From assembly GCA_003550305.1 (NCBI GenBank), contig QKYT01000172.1, positions 10,909 through 74,908 of the forward strand: a stretch of 64,000 bases of DNA, in the 5' to 3' direction. Within the stretch, counting starts at the first letter, position 1. The number at the start of each line of letters is the position of its first letter. The notes beneath the pieces are model-generated. The model was not told where the DNA came from and did no database searches. It saw only the letters and a program-made list of their open reading frames with translations. The DNA comes from Glomus cerebriforme. Its lineage: Eukaryota > Glomeromycota > Glomeromycetes > Glomerales > Glomeraceae. Shown here in pieces: positions 13,191-24,377 of this stretch. The translations under genes and the position numbers were made by a program.

Positions 13191-15269
13191 TCACATTAAC
13201 AAATCAAATGAATCTTGTTGTTTTTGTTGAGAGTTTTGATGAATAGGTGGTTGTACTGGTTGTACACCAGTCCAGGTTCCTTTAACTGCCCAAGATGTAG
13301 AATCAGCTTGTGCAAGAGAATTCATTGACGGTTTAGCAGATTGTTTTGTATTATTAGATTCTTTTCCCAATGAATCCAATGATACAAGATTGGATGCCCA
13401 AATATCATTAGATTTTAAGTTGGGAAAAGCAGTACTTTGGTTTGTGGTGTTCTATAAATTTAGATATATATTATTTAATAAACCAACTTTACATTTAAAA
13501 AAATTTTTATTTTTCAACAATTAGTTAGCTTACCTGCTTTGGTGTGGTTGGTGAAATAGGTTTTGTTATATTGAAAGCATTAATAGGCTGTGAAGTATTT
13601 AATGATGTAGAGGAGGGTTTTGGTGTATTAATTGGTAAATTTGTAGATTGTAGTGTGGATACAGGACCAAGTAAATCATCTAACAAATTATTGTTTGTTC
13701 CAGGAGAAACATTTGCGTTATTTTGGATTGGTAGTTGTACATTTGAAACAGGTTGGACTAGTTTTAAATTTGTGATTGGTTGAATTGAAGGAACTGAATT
13801 ATTTTGAAGTCCAGATAAATTTGACGACTGTAAAGAAATGGATGATCTTTGAGATGATGGCATAAGTGGTGGTGCACTTTGGAAATCTTGGAAATCGTCA
13901 ACATCATCTATAAAATAATGATTAAAAAATATTTATAACGATAAATGATATTTCTAATAAGCAAAATACAATATATCTATTTCATACCGAAATCATTGGA
14001 AGTGGTTTGATTGGAAGTAGTTGAAGTAACAAGAGGATCATCGAAATCAAATAAATTTACTTCTTTCACTGGTTCAGTTGAACCGTTAGTGACTGACTCA
14101 GACGTCTTTTTAAGTGAAGATATGCTTGATCGATTATTATTTCCAAGACTTGATCTTCTATCATCTGATGGAGAAATCCTTCCAGTCCTATAATCATTTT
14201 GCCATTGTGTGTCATAATCGTCATATCTGGAACGAGATCTCTCTTCAGCTAAAATAATAAACAAATGTTTTCATATATTTCGATTTGTAAAAAAAAAAAT
14301 AAATAAATTGTTCTAATCAATGTGAAATGATACTCACAGAAACTATATGAATCATTTCCGAATCCCCCATAACGAGATGAACCACTAAAACTTCCACTAA
14401 AACCTCCGTAGCCAATTGCATCTGAACTAACACCTGTGAATTTAGTTCTATTAGCTTTTGCTTTCTTACGTTCTTGCCTAATTTTATCAATATCGCCTAA
14501 TAGTTCTGCAAGTTCTTTCGCTCGATTACGAACTATATATGTATTATAATATGGTTAAAAATCAATATTGTTCGATGACTAACCAAAAATGCTTTCCTAA
14601 CCATTTATTCCTTGATCTTTTCCCTTTTCATCAATATAAGAGAAATTTCTCATAATTTTAACAGTTGCCATATGTGCTCGAGCATCATCAACAACTCTTT
14701 CAGATCCATGTTTCACAAGATATTCAAGCAATTGAAGTGCCTATCGATAAAAAAAACAACCCAAAATAATTGAATTATGATTATTTTTATCCGACGAAAT
14801 ATCAATTAATAATAGTACCTTATAAATTTGTCTCCATTGCCTCGCTTCCTTTTCTGTAAATCGCTTATAAATTGTTGGCATGATCTCATTAAAGTATGTG
14901 CTTTAATACAAAAGAAAATAAAATAAATTATTTTCTCAGCTTGTATAGAATTAAAAAAAAAAATTATCCTAATAAACCAGTTTTATGTCATCACCACTTA
15001 CTAGTTATAGGTACCTTGGGCAATTTCTTGCATCAAGGTACTACTAGCACCCCAAGGTTCATTATTAGTAGCCTCACGAACTTTGGCTTCCATTTCAGTA
15101 TAGTTCATCACAACATTCTTACTAACGAGAATTAATAAAACAAATAAGCTATAGCCATCTAAAATAAAACATGCATAACCCAACTTTCAATATTATTTAT
15201 AAAAAAAACTTACACTTTATTAAATACATCTTTAACGTCCCAAAGGGTTATATTATTTAGTTGGTCCAT
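13191..15269 (-). CDS. epsinR/Ent3-type ENTH-domain clathrin adaptor
   Basis: This predicted trafficking adaptor binds phosphoinositides through an N-terminal ENTH domain and recruits clathrin and ear-domain adaptors at the trans-Golgi/endosome. Eight exons, minus strand: 15214-15269, 15002-15121, 14819-14900, 14602-14740, 14338-14532, 13988-14248, 13534-13907 and 13191-13451, giving 495 residues. The ENTH domain (about 5-145) shows VVMNYTEMEAKVREATNNEP, SERVVDDARAH, EKGKDQGIN and RERKKAKANR-like features; the VVMNY and KVREATN pattern matches epsinR/Ent3 better than plasma-membrane epsins. The tail is Ser/Thr/Gln/Asn-rich and disordered, with an acidic-phenylalanine motif DDVDDFQDFQ (gamma-ear type), LFDFDD, and clathrin-box-like NLLDDLLG and DSFDLL. 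No ubiquitin-interacting helix is evident, consistent with Ent3. The choice of Ent3 over Ent1/2 is an inference from motifs. Confidence 0.92.
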
Positions 15270-15992
15270 ATTTTTCAGTCTTTATGAAATTCACTTTTAT
15301 TTAATGTTCAATGTTTTCGTTTGAATGTCTTTTTTTTGTTCAGTTTTTACTTTTTTCCTGGGTGGCTGTGTCACTTACAGCTGAATTGCTATTTTTAAAA
15401 CACATTTTTTTATATAAGCAACTTTTTTTTAGACGTGAGGCTCATTCAAATTGGTTTCAACCAGATTTGATAGTGACTAACTCTGGTTAGATTAACTGCA
15501 GACGAAAATCAAAATGGACTGAGAATGACAGGGTACTCGATTTGAAAATAATTGTTTAATAGAGTTGAATTATTGTATCTTTTATTTATCGTATACTATA
15601 ATATTAGCAAAAAAAAAAAAATCGACAATTAAATTCTGTTAATAAATTTCGCTTCATAACGAAAATAGGATTTCGAATGTGAAACACAGCCACACTCCTC
15701 TAAACTTTCACGTGATTTTACAGCATTTGCTTAAAAGACGGAAAGTCACATGAAACAATTTTAAATACTACAACGATAATAGGTTGATCCGGGATGTATA
15801 GATAAATATAGATAATAGTAATATAAGATTTGGAAATTTGTAACATATGAAACAAAATATTTACTTATGATCATGTGGAGAAGGGTTATAATAGAAAGTC
15901 AAAATCTTTTATTATAAGTTCTTAGCCGTCGTTCTAAAAATGGCGAAGTTGCTCTCTCTGTTTACTTTGGCCCTTTATCATCACATTTTAAT

Positions 15993-16600
15993 TTTCTTAA
16001 TGGGATAAATACAAGCTTTCCTCTGATCGAAGTTGAAAGAAATGCTTTGGCATTTTCATAGTATTTCCGTAGACCTAGATCTACCGAGAAGCCGAGAAAC
16101 ATTTCTTATGTTTCAGTAGGCGGACGGTTACCGAGAAGCCGAGAAGCACTTGTGCTTTGGTGGACGGGTACCAAGAAACCGAGAAACACTCTTCACGTGT
16201 TTCGGTAGGTGGACTGCTACGAGGACTTGTAATCATTTCAAGCAACAAGCTTGTTATACTTGCTCTTCATTTGCAGATTTTGATGGGTTCTAAATTAGTG
16301 GCGACACACTCTGCTTTTAGTTCTTAATCAGGATAGATACAAGCTTTCCTCTGATCGAAGTCGAAAGAAATGATTCGATATTTCTGTAGACCTAGATCTA
16401 CCAAGAAGCCGAGAAACATTTCTTATGTTTCAGTAGGCGGACGGCTACCGAGAAGCCAACAGTTACTAAGAAACTGAAAGCATTTGTGCTTAGTAGGTGG
16501 ACGGGTACCAAGAAACCGAGAAACACTTCTTGTGTTTCGGTAGGTGGATTGTTACGAGAAAAGCTTTTATATTCGCTTTTCATCTGCAAATGTTAAGAGT
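15993..16600. repeat. two direct copies of a multi-hairpin repeat unit
   Basis: A unit of about 300 bp (15993-16290) is repeated directly at 16321-16600; both copies contain TACAAGCTTTCCTCTGATCG and AGACCTAGATCTACC. Each copy carries three tandem stem-loops separated by GGCGGACGG or GGTGGAC linkers. In copy 1 the stems are GAAACAT/ATGTTTC (16096-16114), GAAGCAC/GTGCTTT (16143-16158) and GAAACAC/GTGTTTC (16183-16203), with flanking CTAC/GTAG-type outer pairs. Where stem bases differ between hairpins the opposite arm usually changes to match. No conserved ORF runs through both copies, so structure rather than protein appears to be kept. The function is unknown; it could be a structured RNA, a transposon end array, or a cruciform-prone repeat. 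Confidence 0.75.
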
Positions 16601-17599
16601 TTAAGAACAATACCATTGAACAAAAGAAAACATAATTTTGATCGAATGAATAGAACCTATTTTATGGTTTCACAGGCCAGTGTTGTATTAATGTTTACAA
16701 ATTGAAGGCGCAACTGAGCGGTAAATGGAAAAGGCAATAAATCATGTCAGTAAATTTTTCTTTTAACCGCTACAAATCAAAAAACCTTGAACGATTAAGG
16801 TTCAATATTTATGCGTATCTGACCACATCCTTTTTCCGTTTCATGCACAATACGAGCATATATATATACCAAGGAATTTCCGTGTCAGAGGACTATTGTC
16901 CTAATGTTTTATGGGTCTGAAATCTGAATATGAAATTTATTGGCGAGTATATCTCATTTTTACCTATTTTTATTAATCAAATCCAAGTTGTCAAAATTAA
17001 CTTTCTCAGTTTGGTGGGAATAATAATTGGGTATCTATAGGAGTTATTTAGCTATAGTAATAACCGTATTGTATCAGAGATTTTTTTTTATTATTCTGTA
17101 AAATTTGCCACATTTCGATCTTTATCTTTTTAACGTTGAGGTATGATGAATAATAATTAAAGGTCAATAGCAGTCCTCATCCGAGTTTTGATGAGTATCC
17201 GTTATCTCATTTATCCGGCAGATTTCTCAGATGATGGACTATAACAAATTCATCATAAATTGGTTGATCCATTCTTAAAATGAATTAATAATAATAATTA
17301 TATTAAATATGAAAAGTAAGTAATTATAGTTTGATTTTTCAAACTATAAATAAATGCCTGTCTTAATAAAAATACTTGTGCTATCTATTTACAGCACCTC
17401 AAACACTAAAGAAAACATTGAAGTTAGTTGAATGAAGCTGGTTTGTCATAGGCAGTATTCTGTTCAGTTTTCGAAAGAAATTACAAAAAGAATATTTGAA
17501 ATCCATTTATAATATGTGGTAAGTTGGCATCTAAAAAATCTGCGTAGTATTTTGTCGATTTTACCCACTGAATATTAATTTGATAGACTACAAAGCAAT

Positions 17600-17745
17600 T
17601 TTTTACAAATTAGAAGGCCTACATAAATCATACATTTTATACCGTTCTTTTAATTCTTCATTTAATATTAGTTTGTTAATTAACAATTTTTGTTCTTCAG
17701 TTAAATTACGATGTTTAAAATTTTTTACTTGTTCAAATACATTGT
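17600..17745 (-). pseudogene. short decayed coding fragment
   Basis: The minus strand is open for about 45 codons with a clearly protein-like charged helix: NLTEEQKLLINKLILNEELK, then ERYKMYDLC. It ends in a TAA, and stops also bound the upstream side. It resembles the N-terminal leader of multicopy gene families seen in these fungi, but I cannot name the family from this much. No splice-flanked partner exon is evident. Confidence 0.35.
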
Positions 17746-18551
17746 TACTGAGAAATTTGGTTACAAAATAAGGATATTTAACAGGGGTAATTTGATGTTT
17801 AAAGAATTTTTCAGAGTATTCATATTACTCGGACAAATAGTTGTTGGAATGAAAAATTCACTCGCTATAATATCTAGATTAGTTATATTCAAAAATATCA
17901 TAATTATTACCAAATATGAATGTAATCTCTTTTAACACCTTATTAAACTTATAGCAATTGGAAAATGAAAATACTGAAGGTCTTGGGGGGCATAATTAAT
18001 AGTTAGTTTTTTACGAAAGATTAAAAAAAATTCAAGAGTTTATTTTTTCAATTTAAACAAGGATGATTATAAGGAATGAATTCTTTGATCTTTATTGTTG
18101 CTATTCTGCAATTACTTATTGATGTTTTTTTTGTCGAAAACACTTTACGTTGATTACAAAATTCCGAATTTAGGCTGTAATTATTTTAACCGCAAAATAT
18201 AAAAATAAGTCAAGAGAAATTAACATCAGTTCATAGCTATTCCTTAATTTTTAATTTACTAATTTTTATTAAAAAAACTAAGATTTTAAGTGTTATTTAT
18301 TAAATTAAAACAACATATAATTTTAATACTGTCCTAATCATTAGGCGGTGTTACAATTACTGCTACTTTCTTGCAATGCTTGAAAAATATTGAAATATAA
18401 AAAAGGTTTATTTATCAAAAATAACATTTAATTATTATTACAAATTTATTATGTTTATACCTATGTCATCAATACAAGCTTTATGAAGAATATATTTACA
18501 ATTCTTTATTTTTAATTATAAATAAAATAAAATATCACAAAATCATTTATT

Positions 18552-21500
18552 TTAGGATTTTGAGGACGATGAGGAACCTGCAGCTTGATGATTTTTTGGC
18601 ATTTTCTTTTTTGAATCTAACTTTTCTAATTCAGCTTTTGTATAGCAAGTAGGTGCAGCTTCTGTTAGCCAATGAGGTTGAATTTCCATAACTTGTCTCA
18701 TATAATCTTTTTGAGTAGCAACCAATTCATAATAAAGTACCCATTTTGGTGGTGTTTGAAATAATGAACTACTCGGATGAACATGTATTCTCCTTCCAGC
18801 TTCTCCAAATTTAATCTTTTGATAAGAATCACCAAATGGTAATAATCTCGCTGTATTCATAAAGAATCCTGCAACAAAAGATTTTTGTATAGGAACTATA
18901 TCGGCAGGATTTGGATTTGATTCCAACTTAACTTCAGTACGTTCGCATAATCCGACAAGTTGATCCCGAACATCTCGTGCTCGTGTCATTGAACGATATA
19001 CGATGAAATTTTCATGACACCAGTTCAATGAATAATTTGTATCTACCCATTGTTCCCACACATTTAACAAAGTGAGATGATCTCCGCCGGGTTTAGTAAA
19101 GTTTTGACGCGCTTTATCAGCATGAAATTTTTTATCTTTTGGTCGATAAAAAACTGAACTTTGAACACTAAGCATACTAATAATTGATATGACCTCTTCA
19201 GAACAATGATATTTTTCTGAAGTTATAATAGTCTTGGATAACATAGGATCTAAAGGATATTCAGCCATACGTCTTCCCAATTTTGTTAATTCTCCTTCAT
19301 TATTTAATGCACCAAGATCGGATAAATCTTTAAGAGCTGAAATAAGCGCTTGTTCATGAGGAGGATCCATAAATTCAAAACTCATCACATCACGAATACC
19401 AATACTTTTTAGCATTAACACTACATTGCTCAAGTTAGTCCTTTTAATTTCAGGAACGTTATTCTCTTCCATTTCATTTGCATATGCATGTTTTGTGTAC
19501 AATCTGAAACAATGTCCTGGTCCAACACGACCTGCTCTCCCTGCGCGTTGTGTTGCTGAAGCTCTTGAACATGTAACAACTTCCAATGATTCCAACCGTG
19601 TTTTTGCACTATAAAAGTTTTGCTTAACAAATCCTGGATCAATAACAAATGAGATACCATCAATAGTAATAGATGTTTCTGCAATGTTTGTAGCTAATAT
19701 CACTTTTCGAGCACCAGGTGGTGTTGGTTCAAATATTTTTCCTTGCATATCGGGAGGAAGGTTAGCATAAATTGGACATATTATAAGCTCTCTTATTTTG
19801 CTACCCAAAACCCTACAAGCTTGTTGTAAATTTTCTTGTACCGTTTCGATTTCTTCTTGGCCCGTTAAGAAGACCAAGATGTCACCTTTCTGTTGAGTAA
19901 TATGTAGTTGCATCACAGTTGTTACAGCAGCGCCAATATAATTTGCTTCAGGGGATTTTGTATAGCAGATTTGGACCGGGTAAGGCTTTCCTGGAATAGA
20001 AAAGATTGGAGCTCCGTCAAAATAATCTGCGAATTTCTGAGCATCTAACGTAGCACTAGAAATTAAAAGTTTCAGATCAGGTCTACTACGAGCAATATCT
20101 TTAACCAATCCAAAGAGAACATCGGTATGTAAAGTTCTCTCGTGAGCTTCATCTATGATAAGACAATTATATCCGTCCAATAAAGGTTCAGTCAAGAATT
20201 CACGGAGTAACATACCGTCTGTCATATATTTAATTATTGTCTTATCAGATGTACAATCCTCAAATCGAATTGAATAACCAACCTCATATCCAAGTTTAAC
20301 ACCCATTTCCTCAGATACACGAGCAGCTACACTCATAGCAGCAACTCTTCTAGGTTGTGTACAACCAATTTTTTTACCTCCTTTGGTATATCCTGCTTCA
20401 AATAAATATTGTGGTAACTGAGTTGTTTTACCAGAACCTGTCTCTCCCACAATTACTAAAACTTGAAATTCTTCTATAGCATTAAGTAATTCATCACGAA
20501 ATGCATAAATTGGCAAAGATTTACGAGTTTCTTCAATAGTCTTTGCTTTCTTTTCAGCCTCGTCAATTTTGGCTATTATTTCATCATCTTTATTATTTGA
20601 TTTCCAATCCCAATTTAAGAATTCTATAGCCTGATCATCGAAAACATAATCATATTGTTCTTCTTGTTTAACTCTATCTTGAGCACCAACTTTTAATTGT
20701 GATTTCACAATCTGATTTTGTTCCCATTGATCTTGATCCGTAACAAACTTATTCTGGTCGCGATCTTCTTCATAACGTTTATAAAGAACCGACTCCTTTT
20801 TTTTCTTGTCTATTTTTCCTTTCTCCGTAATATAATCCTCTGGCATAGCATAATCGTCGGTTTTTCCAGAAAGACTCAATCTTTCCTTTGTCAATCTTAA
20901 AGTTTCTTTTTTCAATTCAAGTTCCTTTTTTTCTTTTTTGGTAAGTTTTTCATCTTTGAATAATGTATCTTCATCAATAATTCCTAATTCTAGCATTTTC
21001 ATTTGTTTATCAGTACGATCCCTTAAATATTCTTGACGAGATCTTTCACGGATGTCCGGTAAAACCTTTCTACGAGATTCTGCATCATCAGCTAGATTAC
21101 GTCTTTTAGCGGCTTCACTTTCTGCTTTAGATGATCTATCTTCAACAAGTTTTTTGGTTCTCTCTTTATCCTTTTGTCTTAACCGTTTAGCAAATTCATC
21201 TCTTTCTTTTAAATCATTAATTTTTTCTTTCTCTTCTTTTTCATACTCATCTTCAGATTCAGAATATTTTGATTTTTCCTTTGACGAAGAACTTTTAGAT
21301 TTCTTATCGTCTTGATCACTTTCCCATGTATTAGATTTTTCTTTTTTACGTAAACTTTTATCCTTCTTAGATTTTTTAGATTTCTTTGAAGATGGTTCTT
21401 CAACATCAAAATCGTCAAGAATCAGTTTATATGTTTTTGATTTTGCCAAAGTTTCTTTGGCTTCTTTCTCTTCTCTTTTTCTTTTTAAATAAGTTTCATC

Positions 21501-21710
21501 CTTTTGAGACTTTTTTCTTGGTACTCGATCAAACAGATTATCAATAAATTGTCGGGCTTCTGCTGTTTGCGGTAATTCGCCTAACTTTTCCCGTAAAGTT
21601 TCTCGAGTTTTACAAGATTGAGCTTCAGCAATAATGTAATCTACAAAGATCCTTTCGGACATTCCAGTTAATTTTATCACATTGTCGGAAACCCAGGAAC
21701 GTAAATCCAT
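18552..21710 (-). CDS. DEAH-box pre-mRNA-splicing ATP-dependent RNA helicase (Prp2/DHX16 type)
   Basis: This spliceosomal motor acts at the activation step before the first transesterification. It is a single uninterrupted exon of 1052 residues, about the length of DHX16. The N-terminal 30 residues (RSWVSDNVIKLTGMSERIF) match the DHX16 start, followed by a highly charged Lys/Glu/Ser-rich region to about residue 370. The helicase core has motif I GETGSGKTTQ (about 421), QPRRVAAMS, DEAH with ERTLHTD (about 517), SATLDAQKF, FLTGQEEIE, TNIAETSITIDG and QRAGRAGRVGPG (about 719). Ratchet/OB-fold sequences follow, then a basic tail with KKMPKN as in DHX16. The extended N-terminus and KKMPK tail favour Prp2/DHX16 over Prp43, Prp22 or Prp16. 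It is intronless while its neighbours have 5-18 exons. Confidence 0.95.
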   Translation of the reverse strand: MDLRSWVSDNVIKLTGMSERIFVDYIIAEAQSCKTRETLREKLGELPQTAEARQFIDNLFDRVPRKKSQKDETYLKRKREEKEAKETLAKSKTYKLILDDFDVEEPSSKKSKKSKKDKSLRKKEKSNTWESDQDDKKSKSSSSKEKSKYSESEDEYEKEEKEKINDLKERDEFAKRLRQKDKERTKKLVEDRSSKAESEAAKRRNLADDAESRRKVLPDIRERSRQEYLRDRTDKQMKMLELGIIDEDTLFKDEKLTKKEKKELELKKETLRLTKERLSLSGKTDDYAMPEDYITEKGKIDKKKKESVLYKRYEEDRDQNKFVTDQDQWEQNQIVKSQLKVGAQDRVKQEEQYDYVFDDQAIEFLNWDWKSNNKDDEIIAKIDEAEKKAKTIEETRKSLPIYAFRDELLNAIEEFQVLVIVGETGSGKTTQLPQYLFEAGYTKGGKKIGCTQPRRVAAMSVAARVSEEMGVKLGYEVGYSIRFEDCTSDKTIIKYMTDGMLLREFLTEPLLDGYNCLIIDEAHERTLHTDVLFGLVKDIARSRPDLKLLISSATLDAQKFADYFDGAPIFSIPGKPYPVQICYTKSPEANYIGAAVTTVMQLHITQQKGDILVFLTGQEEIETVQENLQQACRVLGSKIRELIICPIYANLPPDMQGKIFEPTPPGARKVILATNIAETSITIDGISFVIDPGFVKQNFYSAKTRLESLEVVTCSRASATQRAGRAGRVGPGHCFRLYTKHAYANEMEENNVPEIKRTNLSNVVLMLKSIGIRDVMSFEFMDPPHEQALISALKDLSDLGALNNEGELTKLGRRMAEYPLDPMLSKTIITSEKYHCSEEVISIISMLSVQSSVFYRPKDKKFHADKARQNFTKPGGDHLTLLNVWEQWVDTNYSLNWCHENFIVYRSMTRARDVRDQLVGLCERTEVKLESNPNPADIVPIQKSFVAGFFMNTARLLPFGDSYQKIKFGEAGRRIHVHPSSSLFQTPPKWVLYYELVATQKDYMRQVMEIQPHWLTEAAPTCYTKAELEKLDSKKKMPKNHQAAGSSSSSKS

Positions 21711-22312
21711 TTTTGTAATTAAAGATTTGTTTCAGCAAATATACAGTATATAATATATATATATATATATCTGGTATACTGCGGCAAATTCACGTGCGGG
21801 CTGCGGGTAGTATATTTCGTAAAATTCAAGAATCGGAAGTAATTATTGTATAGAATAGGTTTGGAATAGGAAAAGCAATAAAAAAGCGTATTATATGGGA
21901 AGAGAAGATTGATCAAATGATAAAATTTAAAAAATGGGGATGGTTTGATATAAATTAGTATTATTTATTATCTAATAGTTTCTATCAAAAAGATATATAT
22001 ACTGTATATATGAAAATAACTAAATCATTGCACATGAATGACATGATGTAAATTTTATTGTAGAGACGCAGATATTCAAATGCTTATTTGATTTATTTGA
22101 TAGAAATCGCAATGAAATAATGAGGCAATTTGTGAAAATAAAAATATGATGGTAAGATACAAAGTAATCGAATGGGGTTCTTACAAAAACAGCCCTCAAA
22201 AATTAGGAGGATTTTCTGATGAGTATTATGAATGTGTAAAACCAATTACGATTGATATCTTAAATTGGCAGCAATAACCTGCGAACATACTTTCATAATT
22301 ATAAAGTATCAT
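21711..22312. other. intergenic region, helicase promoter side
   Basis: The 602 bp between the helicase start and the TPX2-like stop (both genes on the minus strand) contain a TATATA run near 21750-21770. There is no supported gene or repeat. Confidence 0.4.
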
Positions 22313-24377
22313 CTATCTATTTTGCATTTTATCCAAATCAATTTCATCAGTCATATAAGTGACTTCATTCATGATCAAATCCTCTCCTTGTACTTGTTCT
22401 GAGTTAGCATTATCAGTCATAATAATATCTTGAAATTCTGTCTCACTTTCAGCAATTGGTGTCAATGAAAAAGCATTTGTGTTCGCTGCTTCAAATGATG
22501 AATATAGTATTTGATCCAATGACTCGCTATTTGACATATTACCACCATTATCCATATTACCCCCATCAAAGATTGAATCCCCAAAAGAATAATCACAATT
22601 GTTCAACATTTGCATATATTTACGACGTTTTTCTCCGATCATTGGAGAAACCGGTCTTGTTGGCTTTTTATTTGATGGTTGTATAACTAATGGAGAATAA
22701 TGCCGAATAGGTTGAGCATGATGAACCAAATCTGCTCTTAAACGACGAATTTCTTCTGCTTTACGAGCCTTTGTTTAAAAAAAAAAACTTAAGTATCGAA
22801 AAAAAATCGGTTTTATATAAGTTAAAGGTTTTTAAACCCTTACCTCTTCCTCTCTGAGGTTTTGTTCCCTTTTCTCTTCAGTTTCCTTATCTCTTAATCT
22901 TCTTTGTTCGTCATAAATATGACGTTCTTCCATACGAATATCAGTAAGAAAGGAAAACCCAATTGGTTCTGTTGGCGGAGGACATTCAGGTTTTTTGGGA
23001 ATTTCAGGCTCAAAACTAGGAAGGGGTTGCGCATGGAATTGAATTTCCTTTTCGCGTTCCTGCTCTTTTCTCAATTTTTCATGAAATTCTCTTTGATATT
23101 TTTCTCCACGATCATCAGTTAATAATGTAAATGGTTCCGGATGAGTCGGTGAATAATAATGACGCGTAGGCAGACTCTGCGAAACAATAAAAAAATCAAA
23201 AGTTGAGAAATTCTTTTCCTTTAATACGTTACATATAATGTTTACATACATCAGGGGTACCAGTAGGAAGTGGTTGCGCTCTAAATTTACGCTTCTTTTC
23301 CAATTCCTCTCTTTCTCGACGAATTCTTTCTTCAATTTCTTGTGATTTCCTCTTGGAAATTTCTTCACCAGGCAAATTAAAATCAGGTAAATCAATCAAC
23401 CGATGTTCAATCACCGGTCTGTATGGTTCTTTATAATCGGGTACAGGGTTAGCCTTAATGACATATGATTGTACTGGAGTTTTTGGTCTTGGTAGCTTAG
23501 GTTTTGTTATAACAGGTGATTGTGGTTCAGTCGGCTTTGGTTTCTGTACATTGGGAATTCCAATATTTCCATTTTCAAATATCTTTTTTAAAAGAAATAT
23601 TTAATAGTTAAAAAATAATGATGTTTGACGCGTAAAATCTTGGATGGGCGATTACCTTTCGATCTACCGGATTCGCCTTGAACCTATAATTCTGTATTTC
23701 CTTTACTTCGCGTTCCTCTGTAGGTAATACCCTATGCAATAGTCAAATTTCTTTAATAAATTATTACGTGACATATTGAATAATTATTAACATGTAACTT
23801 ACGTAACAGGTTTAGACCTATATTTAGTTCGCAAGTACGGAGATCTTGGCACAGTTAAGCGTAACTTATTAGTCTTCAATAAAAAAAAAAAAAAAATACG
23901 AGAATGTAATTAGCTCCAAAAACATGGTGGTTAAACATATTATCATCTACCTTTAACGCTGCTTTGGCATCAAAATTACTTGGTTTCTCCAAAAATTGTT
24001 GTACTTTGACAGCTAAAGGGATAAATGGTGATCTTGGAGGATTGTCTTCATTACGAGAGATATTGACCCGCGACGCAGTATGAAATTTGAAAGGCTTTGG
24101 TACTGTTGGTACGAACGCACGTTTCTAAATAGATAAGATATAATATAAACGTATTGAAATCAACGATAATTAATTATAAATTTATAATAATTACTTGTAC
24201 ACCACCAGTCTTTCTAACTAAATAATCCTTAGTTTTTGGTGAATGTGTACTTGACTCTATCAGTAAACTAGAGTCATTTTCGTCATACACGCCTTGATTA
24301 ATATCTTTCATATAATTTATATCTTTAAACTTTTCGGACATCTCAAGTTTATCGTTATTAAAGTTGGTTTTATCCAT
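22313..24377 (-). CDS. TPX2-like microtubule/spindle-associated protein
   Basis: Seven exons, minus strand: 24195-24377, 23951-24124, 23803-23873, 23656-23731, 23250-23582, 22844-23176 and 22313-22768. They join in frame to 541 residues ending in TAG. The protein is basic, with repeated short blocks of the TPX2 type: PKPFKFHTASR, RSPYLRTKYRSKP, FRAQPLPTGTP, PFTLLTDDRGEKYQREFHEK, FHAQPLPSFEP and FSFLTDIRMEER. Each is followed by Glu/Arg-rich helices that probably form coiled coils, and the C-terminal 100 residues are acidic and Asn-rich. TPX2 proteins bind microtubules and in animals activate Aurora A and nucleate spindle microtubules. A clear Aurora-binding N-terminus is not obvious, so the call rests on the FxxxTxxR repeats and the PLP linkers. 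Alternatively it is a more distant TPX2/WDL-repeat protein. Confidence 0.72.

Larger units (their letters stand above)
15270..18551. other. 3.3-kb intergenic region with hairpin repeats and a coding relic
   Basis: This holds the upstream region of the ENTH gene, the duplicated stem-loop array at 15.99-16.60 kb and the relic at 17.6-17.75 kb (both listed separately), and the 3' flank of the helicase gene. The rest is AT-rich with no supported gene. Confidence 0.5.

Noticed and set aside
16398..16589. A 63-codon minus-strand frame across the hairpin repeat
   Set aside because: It reads through the structured repeat and is not kept in the first copy, so it is probably a by-product.
15993..16600. 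CRISPR-like array from the regular repeats
   Set aside because: The spacers are themselves repeated linkers, the repeats vary with compensation, and the host is eukaryotic.
21052..21315. Ser/Leu-rich plus-strand frame
   Set aside because: Antisense of the Lys/Glu/Ser-rich N-terminus of the helicase.
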